Source of the DNA: Pelargonium cotyledonis
Taxonomy: Eukaryota; Streptophyta; Magnoliopsida; Geraniales; Geraniaceae
Direction of reading: 5' to 3'
Assembly (NCBI GenBank): GCA_036897625.1
Contig: JAYMTA010001057.1
Span: 1 to 22,097 of the forward strand
DNA: 22,097 nucleotides
Made by a program: the position numbers and the translations under genes. Position 1 is the stretch's first letter. Every line of letters begins with the position of its first letter. Under the pieces are notes generated by a model. The model saw nothing but the letters and a program-made list of their open reading frames with translations, searched no databases and was not told the origin of the DNA. Below, piece after piece: positions 10,107 to 19,994 of this stretch.

Positions 10107-13100
10107 ATGGCCTCCAATGGCGCTACCACGGTAAGCTCCTCTCCGTTTTTATCTATTTTATGTGTAAAGTTTCGATTTTTATTTTGTTTTGATTTGATTT
10201 TTCCCAACTCCTTTCTGGGAATCGGGGGATAGCAGAGAGCTCCAGATACAGTTAACAGCTTAGAGAAGATCAAACGTCAGCTGGCGTCTGGTTCCGGCAG
10301 GAATTTGTTGCAGGGACCACTTCTGAAACGATCTGAAACCGTACGATCCTCTCCGCCTTGCGTTTCTTGATCCGGTGGTTCATTAATTTTTGCTCAATTT
10401 TAGTTTGTTAAGTTGGTTAATTGATATTAATTGGTGAATCTCTTGGTAGTTCATGAGAACCTTTTCCCCGATCAGCTGTTAAAGCTCCGGATTAGATGCT
10501 TTTAGTAATATTTCTGCAGAGTAGAATCTCAGGTTTTTGGTGTGATGTCAGGACAATTAACTAGTTTAAGTGATCCATATCTTCTGTGCTATCTGAAATA
10601 AATTATTTCTGGCTTTACCTGAAACTTAAGTATAGTTTTGTGATTGTTAGATCGGGTGGAATGATCATATGGATATGTCCATCCCCAAATTGGGGTTGGG
10701 TGAGGACTTTTTTGGTTAAAATGGGTTTTGATACTATAGCTAGGCAAGAAAGTCTTTGTACAGCAAGACTAGTAATTTTTGAATTATAAATAGACAAGGC
10801 CATAGCTCGTATTAGAGTGGGATGTGATTCGTACGGACAGTACTCGATAGCTGTGATGGGCATTATAGATTCCACATGTTTTACTTATTTATTTATTGTT
10901 TTGTTTTGCTGTTATGTGTTAGTGAAGAGTATAGTGAATATATCAATTGATTGTTGCAGCTTGCATTTGTTTTTGTTATCAAATTGTATTATCTCTCAAA
11001 GCTTATAATAGTCCATTTTTTCAATTTTAATAGTTAAGGAAATGGAATGAGAGGTGGGTGATCTTAGATCCAACGACAGGGAAAATGGAATACAAGTATG
11101 TGTATATTTATATTCAGCATCAAAGTTTTTCCTGAATTTCCCTATTTCTTTTCTAGTGCATTGTGCTAACTTTGGATTTTGATCTTGCTTACTTGTTATA
11201 GAATTAGAAGAAATGAGCCATCTGTCAAGGGAACCATTGTCTTTGATGCAAATAGCACTATCACAATATCTCCGGTGAACTTCCAGTAAGATTGATGATT
11301 AATGATTAAGCCATCATGTATATTTGTAGTTATAACTTTATATCAGAGGTTCTGCTTTAAACAGTTATTAATGTGTTTTTCCCCTCATCTTATGTGTTTC
11401 AGTGGCTTGCCAAAGTATGATAGCTGCTGTTTCTGTATCCTGATTGACTTATACTTTCTTTTAGTAATGTATTACAGAGTTTTGAAGTTTTGGTTTTAAG
11501 GTTAAATGTTGATTTCCATAATAGAGGGATATATAAACTCCTAGACCCGCATGGTTCTTAACTATACTGTTTAGATATCGGGACTCCATCGAAGAAAGAC
11601 TATTTCTTATGTGCAGAAACTCCAGCTGCAGCTAGAGCATGGGTGGCAACTCTACAGTAAGTTATTGTTCATGAAGTATGCTATCTTTATGTGGTATTTT
11701 GTTCCGTATATTAGATTGCCATAGTCCAATGATTTTCATAATTCTTGGTTACTCATTTTAATTTCCTGTCTCTCATCATGGGACACATAGTTACCCCCAT
11801 AGTGAACGTAGCAGGTATTTAATATTCATTTTGTTTCAATTGGTTTTATTTCTCTCTTATGATGTTTCTTTCTTTCAACTATCAGTGCAACACAATTGGT
11901 TCTAAAGGCTCATAAAGAGGCTGTCAATTCTCTAAGTGGTAATGGTTCTGCAAAATTAGGAACAGTTGCGACAGTAGTTGCTGCTGCCAATTCGACCGCC
12001 CTTGAATGTTCTAAGGAGATTGAAGCCGCAATGCAGATCTCTATGAGAAATGCTTTGGGAGTGATGACAAACAGACCAGTTGATGGTCCAATGGATGATC
12101 TGACTATTATGAAGGTACAGTAAATTACCACTTCCCCCTTTTTCTGTAGTTCTTTTAGGGCAAGGACATTGTATCCTGATTTTTTCTCGGTTTTGACTTT
12201 TTTGTATCACAAATCAAATAAAGTCCAACTAACTGGTACTGTACGGTTGTATTTACATATGCTATTGGTGTGAATAGCTTGCTTTCCCCTTTAACACTTA
12301 TTTATCAAGCTCTTTGCATAACTTCGGAAGGGAAAAGAATCTGAAAGTGCATGGTTTCTTGGAAAGGGAGGGTATGATCAGCTTTTGTAAAACATGTGAG
12401 TTAAAGCACATTCAGAAAACAGGTAGAGTTAGAGTCCATGGTTTAGTGGTAGTTCTGCTTGTATGTACATTAGCTCCGGAGTACAGCGAAAACCCAAACA
12501 AGGTTACTTAAATTAATGCCCTATGTTTGATTTAAATGAACAAGGGGATAAAGGGTTTCAATTGGATGGGGCAGAAGAATGCACCTTATGGGTTTCCTTC
12601 AAGATGAAGCCTTGTGTCAGAGAAAGGAAAATCAGCCTTTAGTTGGGCATAAGTAGATGATCACTAGTTGCACTTGTTAGATGATTATCTTTGGTATTTT
12701 TTTTTTCGACCTCGTGTTATTTGTTCGGTGGTTATACAGTCAGATGCCCCAGTTTCTGGCCTATTTGATCAACAAGTTATCTGACACTTGGTAGTGAAGT
12801 TTCAATTCCGGCTCTTGCTGTCAAGTGTCAAGCCTTCCTCATTGCAAATGCTTTGCTTATTGATAAATAGATAGTAGATGCAGGGCTATAGTAAACAGAT
12901 AGTGTTGGGCAAGGGAAGCCTTGTTTGACAAACTGTCATCGCCAACTTCTTTTTTTCCCTTTAGTGTTTAGTTCCAGCCCTACAAATTTATATTTATTAA
13001 TTTCACCTAGCTTTCTTACTAAATGCATAACCTTGTGTTTCAGGAGACACTGCGAGTTAAGGATGAGGAACTGCAAAATTTAGCTAGGGAACTTCGTGCT

Positions 13101-14572
13101 CGGGATTCCACAATAAAGGATATAGCAGAAAAATTAACTGAGACTGCTGAAGCTGCTGAGGCTGCGGCACCTGCAGCCCATACTATAGATGAGCAAAGGA
13201 GAATTGCTTGTGCAGAAATCGAGCGCTTACAGAAAGATTCTGAGAAGAAAGCGGAGTCATCCCTGATGAAGGTACCTATAGATCTCATTTTTCTTGATTG
13301 ATTTTGCAGTCTGACTGTTAACATGCAATGCAAGGTAGAATAAAATATTAAAAGGAATTAAAAAAAAAAAAACAAAGAAGCACATCCATCATCTTACCAA
13401 TGCAATAGTGTGATGTCTTTTATTGTGTCTTGTTAATGGTTTTCTTGGTTTTTATGGGATCTCGTAGCTGAAGGAGTCTGAAGAAAAGGTTGCAGCTCTA
13501 AGCAAGGAAAAGGATATGCTAATTAAGCAAAGAGACTCTGCTATTCAGGAAGCACATTTATGGCGTTCTGAGCTCGCAAAAGCTAGAGACCGTGTTGTTA
13601 TATTAGAAGCAGCTGTCTTGAGAGCAGAGGAGAAGGTCAGGGTTATAGAGGCAGATGCTGAGGCTAGAATTAAAGAGGCTGCACAGAAGGAGTCAGCTGC
13701 TATTCAGGAGAAGCAAGAGCTTCTATCTTATGTGAATATGTTACAAGCACAACTTAAAAGGTTCAGTATGCGATCCTTCTCTCATAGTGGATGTAGTATG
13801 AAGGGATTATCTTGCTTGATTCTTTTTTGCACTTCTTGCATAATATCAATAATAGAGATACAGATAGGTCTGTTGCAAGTGAAACATGGTAGTATGGTGA
13901 ATTGGTGATGTATAGTATTTTAGTAGCTGAAAAGAGGGAAATCAAAGATTTTTTGAGTCCTAGTCCATAAGGGCCATTATATTACGTGATACCTTAAACC
14001 AGTGCTCTAGCTGGCTGATTTTGCAATACTAGTTTTGCCTGCACACCATGCACAGAGGAACCGTTTTTCTAAACTTGATTGTGTAGTGAGTACTCTACAC
14101 AATTTAGTGATTTTATCCTTTGAGTGTAGGGAGTATTACTATATTGCACGTGGAGGGGCATACATAGGATTGTTTAAACTCTTTAGTTAATTTAAAAATG
14201 TTCCTTTTAGTTCTAACATCCCATGTATTTTCTTCTTGTAACAGGCAACAAATAGAGACAAAGCAAGTTTTCGAGGAGAAGACCGAGTCTTGCTCTGATA
14301 TTGGTAACACTCATTCCCTGACAAAGCATGTAGAGTCAGAAGAAAATGTAGATAAAGCATGCCTCAGTGAAGTTCACATGACAGTCGATCAAGTTAATCT
14401 CCGGCCAATTGGTGATGGCGAATGGAGTGATATTCAGGCAACAGAGTCGAGGATTGCTGACATTCGGGAAATTGCCCCCGAGGCGGAAGGAAACAGCTTG
14501 GATATCCCTGTTGTTACACCTCCAGTTAATAACCTCCCTGAGCAAGGAGGGAGCGCTTTCCATCAGCCTTGA
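10107..14572 (+). CDS. SWAP70: SWAP70-like PH-domain and coiled-coil protein
   Basis: Homolog of plant SWAP70, a PH-domain protein; the rice member acts as an exchange factor for a Rac/ROP GTPase in immunity (family knowledge). Ten exons: 10107-10130, 10236-10340, 11034-11095, 11202-11285, 11403-11434, 11575-11656, 11886-12114, 13044-13271, 13468-13760, 14245-14572. They sum to 1467 nt, 488 aa, close to the ~500 aa of Arabidopsis; all introns are GT-AG and in phase. The PH domain spans about residues 35-135 (PLLKRSETLRKWNERWVILD, then AETPAAARAWVATLHATQLV). About residues 205-395 are heptad-rich coiled coil (ETLRVKDEELQNLARELRAR, AEAAEAAAPAAH, RAEEKVRVIEADAEARIKEA). An acidic C-terminal tail carries DIQATESRIADIREIAPE and SLDIPVVTPP. 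The exon 9 donor (GTTCAG) is weak. Confidence 0.95.
12115..13043 (+). other. Large SWAP70 intron 7 (929 bp)
   Basis: The longest intron of the gene, lying between the PH-domain exon and the coiled-coil exons. It holds short open stretches (for example 12314-12511) without recognisable protein. I see no transposon ends, RNA gene or extra SWAP70 exon in it. Confidence 0.75.
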
Positions 14573-15352
14573 TGCCCATTATTGTATAAGCCATAATAAG
14601 GCTTGCTAATGAATTTATGCTTATTTACAGAAGAAACTAAAAGAGTAGGAATCGTCACACTGAAATGTTAGTAAAAGGAAGAATGCGATCTTCATTGAAG
14701 TAGGCTTAGTCATAGGACGATTTAATGTCAATGTTGTGCTAAAATATTTCTTCTTTGTGGAGGATCGCTCACTTGTGTTGATGTGAGTTTTAACAGGTTC
14801 TCAATAAAAACTGATTGGTAATCATTGTTGCAGAAACGTCAATTCTGATCAGTCTTGTTCTTGAAGGTGTTGATCTATATTACTAGACTGAGCTATGTTA
14901 TTTACATTTTCTCTGAAGTAAGCTTCTACAGATGGTGATTCATTTCTTTGTCATTACCGTTATATTTATCATGGCTGGTTCTATTTTTTGGCCTATCCAT
15001 TTGCTTAAACAGTCAGCTACACGAAAATGATAAAGAAAACACCAGAAACAACAAATCTTGCTCATGTGCATGTACTTGTCTTGTCCTTGTTGTCTCATTC
15101 AAGGTCTTGGCAATATTAAAACCAGTAGCCTCTTTGATTATGTAAAATTATGTCTCATACTTTGTTGGCTTATCCACCAATTCTTGTTTTTTTAACTAAA
15201 TTTCTTTGTTTTCTTGCTATTCTGATATAGATGGGTAAGACATTGTTCACGATAAACTATGCCATTAATGTTTTTTCAACACTTTCTACAGATTGTTTCT
15301 AGTATATATAACCATCCTCATCAGTAGTCAACACATCAGTACAGAAACTAAC
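14573..15352. other. SWAP70 3' UTR and spacer to the SAUR array
   Basis: After the SWAP70 stop the likely 3' UTR runs to about 14830, with an AATAAA poly(A)-type signal at 14803-14808, 231 nt past the stop. The rest is AT-rich and ends in the SAUR-1 promoter. I see no gene here. Confidence 0.7.
15303..15311 (+). promoter_or_regulatory. TATA box of SAUR gene 1
   Basis: TATATATAA lies 50 bp upstream of the SAUR-1 ATG. Because the upstream in-frame ATG at 15293 precedes this TATA box, transcripts starting about 30 bp downstream of the box would exclude it, supporting the start at 15353. Confidence 0.65.
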
Positions 15353-15784
15353 ATGAGTTGTTCCAAGAACCTTTTCAAGATTGCAAGAAAGTGGCAAAAG
15401 CTCTCTACGTCGAAGCGAAATTTACATCCAAAACTCCTTTGGAATATGAATGCAGAGTGTTGTGGAGCATCTCTAGTTGCTGATAAGGGTCACTTCACTG
15501 TGTACACAGCTGATCACAAGCGCCTAATGGTTCCTCTGGCGTGGCTTAACAATGAGATCTTCAAAGAGCTTTTGAAGTTGTCTGAGGAGGAGTTTGGCCT
15601 GCCATTTAATGGTCCTATCATGCTTCCTTGTGATGCATTTTTCATGAAGTATCTGATTGCCTTGATCGGTCAAAGAACTGATAGAGACCAGGAGAAACAA
15701 TTGCTTCTGTCAGTTGTTTCCAACCATAGCTCATCACCACCAGTTTTCCACCAGCTAATATTTGGTTGCAATTGTTGGAAATAA
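15353..15784 (+). CDS. SAUR-family auxin-responsive protein (array member 1)
   Basis: Intronless, 143 aa. Small auxin up RNA proteins promote cell expansion; characterised members inhibit PP2C.D phosphatases and so keep plasma-membrane H+-ATPases active (family knowledge). The N-terminus KNLFKIARKWQKL is typical of the SAUR61-68 clade. The SAUR domain runs about residues 45-105, from DKGHFTVYTADHKRLMVPL through EIFKELLKLSEEEFGLP to LPCDAFFMKYLIALI. It is the most divergent of the three copies: it has an extra segment at about residues 22-38, W64 in place of the C in the other two (PLAWL against PLVCL or PLACL), and FNGP where they have CEGP. The C-terminus is Cys/Ser-rich (FGCNCWK). No frame damage is seen. 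The start at 15353 is chosen over 15293 because the clade motif begins here and a TATA box lies between. Confidence 0.93.
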   Translation: MSCSKNLFKIARKWQKLSTSKRNLHPKLLWNMNAECCGASLVADKGHFTVYTADHKRLMVPLAWLNNEIFKELLKLSEEEFGLPFNGPIMLPCDAFFMKYLIALIGQRTDRDQEKQLLLSVVSNHSSSPPVFHQLIFGCNCWK

Positions 15785-16681
15785 GAGATTGTTGAGTTTT
15801 TATAAATGATTGGAATAAGCTCAAAGCATTTAATTAAAATTCTAAACATTACTGATTTGCAGTTTTTTTTTCTAAGATTTGCTAAATACTACATTAAAGT
15901 CCACTTAGTTTCATTGGAAAGCTATCTATAGGCTTAGCTGAATGATGCTATATGTTGTGATAAGTGAATTTGAAAGCATTGGGATAGGATATGAAGAATG
16001 AACTTTTATACTTTTCCAGCTGTGTCAAATAAGAGTGTAACATATACCTGCAGGATACGACACATTTTTCAGAATTCTTAATAACAATCTTTCACGTTGG
16101 GATCTTATTTTGACACTGTCACATTTTGATCACCGATTGTGTTTGTATGCTGGAATATTAGCTGGATCGATGTTTTATTATCAATGTTCGGAAGAGAGTC
16201 GGAGAATCCCTAAAACACAAATAGGATTTTATCCTTAAATTCTCAATCACATAGGATACATGCAACCGAGTACCACGACGTTTTTGTTCACAAACATAAG
16301 GCCCATCATCACATAAGAGAATATGTATCACTTCAACACAAAATATGTTTACAATGTAAGGGATGATTTAGGCAAATGAATATCTTACCTGTTTATACTA
16401 AAAGACTTACAAAATGGATTATTATGATCTAAAGTACAATACTACCATCTACGGTTATGATTGTGCTTCTAGAAAACTTTACAAACTCTAAGAAACTATA
16501 AATTCTTCCCAACAATTCTAGAAACTTTCACAAAATGTAGGAAATACTTGAGTTGGGCCTTGGAAGGTTTGAGCTTGAACTTGCATTTTTTGGCTCTCAT
16601 GAATGTTGTTCATTTTGCACATGACAGTCACATGTGCAAGTCTTGCGGGTGTTCCTTTTTTGCCGTCCTGATAGAATTTTT

Positions 16682-16708
16682 GTGTCACGTACACTCGGTT
16701 CGTGACAC
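16682..16708. repeat. Perfect 8-bp inverted repeat (hairpin)
   Basis: Arms GTGTCACG (16682-16689) and CGTGACAC (16701-16708) are exact reverse complements around an 11-nt loop. It is not followed by a T run and no gene is adjacent, so no role is assigned. Confidence 0.7.
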
Positions 16709-17095
16709 TTATAGCTCAATTAGTCATTTGAGGCTTTGTGTTTAACTAAACCCTTTTATATTTGGTCAGTATAGAAATACAATCAAAACCGATTGATTAT
16801 TAACCGAATTGATTTAGTATGGATTAATTGTATTCTTCATTTGGTTGCGGTTCTTACAAATCAAAAATCTCATATGGCGGTTCGGTTCTTAAATATCCAT
16901 AGTGTATAAAGAAGATTTTCGATCACGCTGAATGAAAATGTTTGGTATTTATTGGGTTAAAAAGAAAGATTGAAATAATAGTATTCAAAGAACCCTATCT
17001 AACAAGAGAATTCGGTCAAATTTGACTATCAAGTACAAAAAAAACACATGCACGATTTCACACGTACCAATCTGTTTCTAGAAAAATATTAAAAG

Positions 17096-17148
17096 CAATG
17101 TTTTTGGCCTTATGTTGTGCTCTTTGTTTTCTCCAATGTTTTTGGCCT
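17096..17148. repeat. 15-bp direct repeat CAATGTTTTTGGCCT
   Basis: Exact copies at 17096-17110 and 17134-17148, offset 38 bp, about 170-220 bp upstream of the SAUR-2 TATA box. No third copy was noticed. Confidence 0.9.
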
Positions 17149-17200
17149 CATTAAAGAATCACTAGCAAAAGGTCGATTCTCATCCCAGCAGCCCAACCAA

Positions 17201-17247
17201 CAAGCTTTGTAGATAACTAACTATTGATGCCATAAAAGGACATTTTG
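17201..17247 (+). promoter_or_regulatory. SAUR-2 upstream block conserved with SAUR-3
   Basis: Contains CTTTGT, ATAACTAACTA and GCCATAAAAGGACA followed by TTTTG, in the same order and near-identical spacing as 19037-19083 upstream of SAUR-3 (GCCATAACAGGACA). It sits about 70-115 bp upstream of the TATA box. Shared promoter ancestry is seen; regulatory function is inferred. Confidence 0.6.
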
Positions 17248-17315
17248 GTTTAACACTTCAACTGTTTCCTTGAAAAATCCTCCCATTCTTGTGGACTATC
17301 CTTGTACCTTTGTAC

Positions 17316-17322
17316 TATATAA
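17316..17322 (+). promoter_or_regulatory. TATA box of SAUR gene 2
   Basis: TATATAA lies 107 bp upstream of the SAUR-2 ATG. The implied 5' UTR is about 75 nt, longer than for the other two SAUR genes. Confidence 0.65.
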
Positions 17323-17422
17323 CACTTACTAGATTTCCATACTTTTCATCAGTCAAAACATCAGTTTCTTACCTCTAAAAGACCCATTTCTTGCTCTGTA
17401 AATTAACTAAGAACCCAACAAC

Positions 17423-17800
17423 ATGACCAGCTCCAGGAATCTTTCCAAGATGGCAAGAAAGTGGCAGAAGCTAGCTTCCATAAAGAAGAAGAGAATATCA
17501 GCAGACAATTATAGAGCTTCTTTGGTTGCTGACAAGGGCCATTTCTTTGTGTACACAGCTGACAAAATGAGGCTAATGGTTCCTTTGGTGTGTCTCAACA
17601 GTGAGATCTTCAGAGAGCTTCTGAAGCTTTCTGAAGACGAGTTTGGGATGCCATGTGAAGGTCCTATAACCTTACCATGCGATGCATTTTTCGTGGAGTA
17701 CGCGGTTTCTTTAGTCCATCAAGATGCGTCTAGAGATCTCGAGAAAGCTTTGCTTCTATCAGTACTTATACCAACTTGTTCCCAAAGAGGACATGTATGA
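17423..17800 (+). CDS. SAUR-family auxin-responsive protein (array member 2)
   Basis: Intronless, 125 aa, same clade as its neighbours and probably a tandem duplicate. The N-terminus RNLSKMARKWQKLASIKKK is basic. The SAUR domain spans about residues 37-98 with DKGHFFVYTADKMRLMVPLV, EIFRELLKLSEDEFGMPCEG and LPCDAFFVEYAVSLV. The C-terminus is short: after LLLSVLIPTC it ends SQRGHV and lacks the longer Ser/Cys tail of the other two copies. Whether this is a late frame change or normal variation cannot be told here. A likely poly(A) signal, AATAAA, is at 17908-17913, 108 nt past the stop. Confidence 0.95.
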   Translation: MTSSRNLSKMARKWQKLASIKKKRISADNYRASLVADKGHFFVYTADKMRLMVPLVCLNSEIFRELLKLSEDEFGMPCEGPITLPCDAFFVEYAVSLVHQDASRDLEKALLLSVLIPTCSQRGHV

Positions 17801-18405
17801 TGAACCAGCCATTTTTTCTATGTTGTTGCTAGAAATTACAGATTTGGTCTTTGTAAATGTGTTACTCTCTGTTTTTCTCCTTATGTACATTTTATGGAAA
17901 ACCTTGAAATAAAGCTTAAGTGAACAGTGCAGTAAATTTGAGCTCATTCATGATTGAAAATGACAATTTTCATAAGAAAAACAACAACAAATTAACTCAT
18001 TATACGGACAAAGCTTCATTGAAAAATTGAACCCTGACAACCATGCTCACAAACTCATTGAAATGAGTATGAGTGTCAATTCGAAACGTTTCTAACTCTA
18101 ATTAAAAAGTTACCCTCAATGATCAAATACAAAAGAAAACATTACACTCCTCTGTTTTTTGTTTCTTTACATTGATTTTGCGGATAATTTCTCTTAAAAA
18201 ACGTCAATAATGAAAGTATGAACAAGACAAAAAAAATAAAATTAAACCACAAACACACAAGAATATTCGTTCTTCGAGAACTTGCATGCAGTTCCCTTTT
18301 ATTGGATTATCGACTTGATACAAAACTCAATTGTAAAGACGAATTTGCTCAAAAATATATAAGATTACACACAAATGAAGATTGGTCGAACCCATGTTAA
18401 TCTCC

Positions 18406-18430
18406 ATAATAATAATAATAATAATAATAT
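18406..18430. repeat. (AAT)8 microsatellite
   Basis: A perfect trinucleotide run of 25 bp in the SAUR2-SAUR3 spacer. Confidence 0.96.
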
Positions 18431-19036
18431 TTTTTGTTATTCTAGAGCTCTCTAACCAATTCTGAGCAACTTTCAAGTGCATGAAATCATCGTACTCTTT
18501 TCCCAACACATGACATGACCTTGACATATTTTGATTCTCTCATGGCCTTGTAATCCATGAACCAATTGATAAATTAATTGTTGTTATCATATCATACCAA
18601 AGTTTAAGCAACTTTCAAGTAATAACAAACCTTCTTATTTGGGAATTTCTAAAATAAATTTAGTCTGCGGATCATATATCAGTCCAAGAATAATGAAATC
18701 CCAGGAAGATTCTGCGAAACAGAGATTTATAACAGTTTTTAGATTGCCGACAACATTGACAAGTGACCGGTATTGGTAGTTAGGAATAATAATAATAGAT
18801 ATATACTACAAATGTTGTTTTGTCCTTCAACTTGTACCTACTTAATTTCATTGTTCTCAACTCTCATAATTTTTTCCAATGTTTTTTAACCACCTAGATC
18901 ACTCCACTTTGTCCACTTTTTCATATAATTTTCTTGTTTAGCACTCGAATCGGTCAATGAAAACGTTTAATTATTCATTCGCTAATAGGCGGCGTGTTTA
19001 GCTAGGAACAAAGATTCTGAACTTAACAATCAAGCT

Positions 19037-19083
19037 GCAAAACTTTGTTCATAACTAACTAGGCCATAACAGGACAGCTTTTG
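19037..19083 (+). promoter_or_regulatory. SAUR-3 upstream block conserved with SAUR-2
   Basis: Contains ACTTTGT, ATAACTAACTA and GCCATAACAGGACA followed by TTTTG. It is the counterpart of 17201-17247 and sits about 60-105 bp upstream of the SAUR-3 TATA box. Confidence 0.6.
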
Positions 19084-19140
19084 CTCTGTCAATTATTTTG
19101 TCCACTTCTTGAATATAATAGCCTTTCATTTCTCAGACTG

Positions 19141-19150
19141 TATATAAATA
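19141..19150 (+). promoter_or_regulatory. TATA box of SAUR gene 3
   Basis: TATATAAATA is a strong plant TATA match 54 bp upstream of the SAUR-3 ATG, giving a leader of roughly 20-25 nt. Confidence 0.75.
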
Positions 19151-19194
19151 GCTAACTTGATCACTTCACAATATATTCCGTCAACAAATAAAAC

Positions 19195-19590
19195 ATGAGT
19201 ACTATGATCAGCTCCAAGAACCTTGTCAAGATGGCCAAGAAGTTGCACAAGTTGGCTACTATCAGAAAAAACAGAGCTTCACAGGGTCACTTTGTTGTGT
19301 ACACAGCTGAGCAGAGGCGAATCTTGATTCCTTTGGCGTGTCTCGAAAGCGAGATCTTCAGGGAGCTTCTGAAGCTGTCTGTGGACGAGTTTGGGGAGCC
19401 ATGTGAAGGTCCTCTTACGCTACCATGCGACGCGATCTTCGTGGAGTATGTGATGTCGTTGATCAGTAACGAAAGCGATGATGAAGCTCATGGAGATGTC
19501 GAGAAGGCTTTGCTTATGTCTGTTGTTACTAGCCGGTGCTCGTCACCAGCTGTTTCACTCAACCAGCAAATTGCTGGATGTAGCTACTAA
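19195..19590 (+). CDS. SAUR-family auxin-responsive protein (array member 3)
   Basis: Intronless, 131 aa. The N-terminus SSKNLVKMAKKLHKLATIRK matches the clade pattern. The SAUR domain spans about residues 29-90 with QGHFVVYTAEQRRILIPLAC, EIFRELLKLSVDEFGEPCEG and LPCDAIFVEYVMSLI. Unlike members 1 and 2 it lacks the ASLVADK segment before GHF. An acidic insert (SNESDDEAHGD) follows the domain. The C-terminus retains the clade tail CSSPAVSLNQQIAGCSY, comparable with the end of member 1. A second in-frame Met at residue 4 is a possible alternative start; the first is kept because it lies directly after an AAAC context. Confidence 0.95.
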   Translation: MSTMISSKNLVKMAKKLHKLATIRKNRASQGHFVVYTAEQRRILIPLACLESEIFRELLKLSVDEFGEPCEGPLTLPCDAIFVEYVMSLISNESDDEAHGDVEKALLMSVVTSRCSSPAVSLNQQIAGCSY

Positions 19591-19994
19591 AAATATATCA
19601 GATAGAAGCTTTGTAAATGTTAGATGAAATATCAGTAAATTAAACAATCTTCTTGATCTTAATTAGTTGAGAGCATATATAAAGGACCGAAATTTGGGCT
19701 GTGTTCATATTTTTTACACGATGTTCGTAGCTTAATTAGTGTTTTTCGGGATCCTGGACTTTCGGGGATTTTAGACTCAACCCTTAATTAGTGTTTTTGT
19801 TAGTTTTATCATTGGACCACCATAGGTGCATAATACTTGCTATATATAGAGAAAACACGCTAATTCAACTGTTGATTAACTCGTAAATATATTATACGCC
19901 AAGTTATATATGTCACATGAAATATGTTAGTACATAGGTTTAAGGTATCATATATATGTTCGAGTAACATATATTTATGTATGTAATCATCTGC
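19591..19994. other. Tail-to-tail spacer between SAUR-3 and the NAC gene
   Basis: About 400 bp shared by two converging 3' ends. It holds the SAUR-3 3' UTR and a 16-bp direct repeat (CTTAATTAGTGTTTTT) at 19731-19746 and 19783-19798. No gene was seen, and no clean AATAAA for SAUR-3. Confidence 0.7.

Larger units (their letters stand above)
15785..17422. other. SAUR1-SAUR2 spacer
   Basis: 1.64 kb without a recognisable gene. It holds the SAUR-1 3' region, a hairpin at 16682-16708, an ACCGA/CGGTT-rich patch at about 16785-16885, a 15-bp direct repeat at 17096/17134, and the SAUR-2 promoter from about 17200. The block at about 16190-16740 differs in texture from the flanks and could be a decayed transposable element, but I see no coding remnant or matched ends. 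Confidence 0.6.
17801..19194. other. SAUR2-SAUR3 spacer
   Basis: About 1.4 kb. It holds the SAUR-2 3' UTR (AATAAA at 17908-17913), an (AAT)n microsatellite at 18406-18430, AT-rich sequence, and the SAUR-3 promoter from about 19030. I see no gene or SAUR fragment. Confidence 0.7.

Noticed and set aside
13763-13908. Read-through of SWAP70 exon 9 as an alternative C-terminus
   Set aside because: The splice to 14245 restores the conserved RQQIETKQ sequence and the full-length tail; read-through gives unrelated residues and an early stop.
14948-15145. 65-codon plus-strand open frame between SWAP70 and SAUR-1
   Set aside because: The translation is hydrophobic and low complexity with no recognised family and no promoter context; a chance ORF is more likely.
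15293-15352. Upstream in-frame ATG extending SAUR-1 by 20 residues
   Set aside because: It lies before the TATA box at 15303 and adds sequence not found in the SAUR clade; the ATG at 15353 begins the conserved motif.
16548-16745. Cys/His-containing 65-codon frame in the SAUR spacer (zinc-finger-like look)
   Set aside because: No consistent finger spacing and no upstream promoter; it lies in probably repeat-derived sequence.
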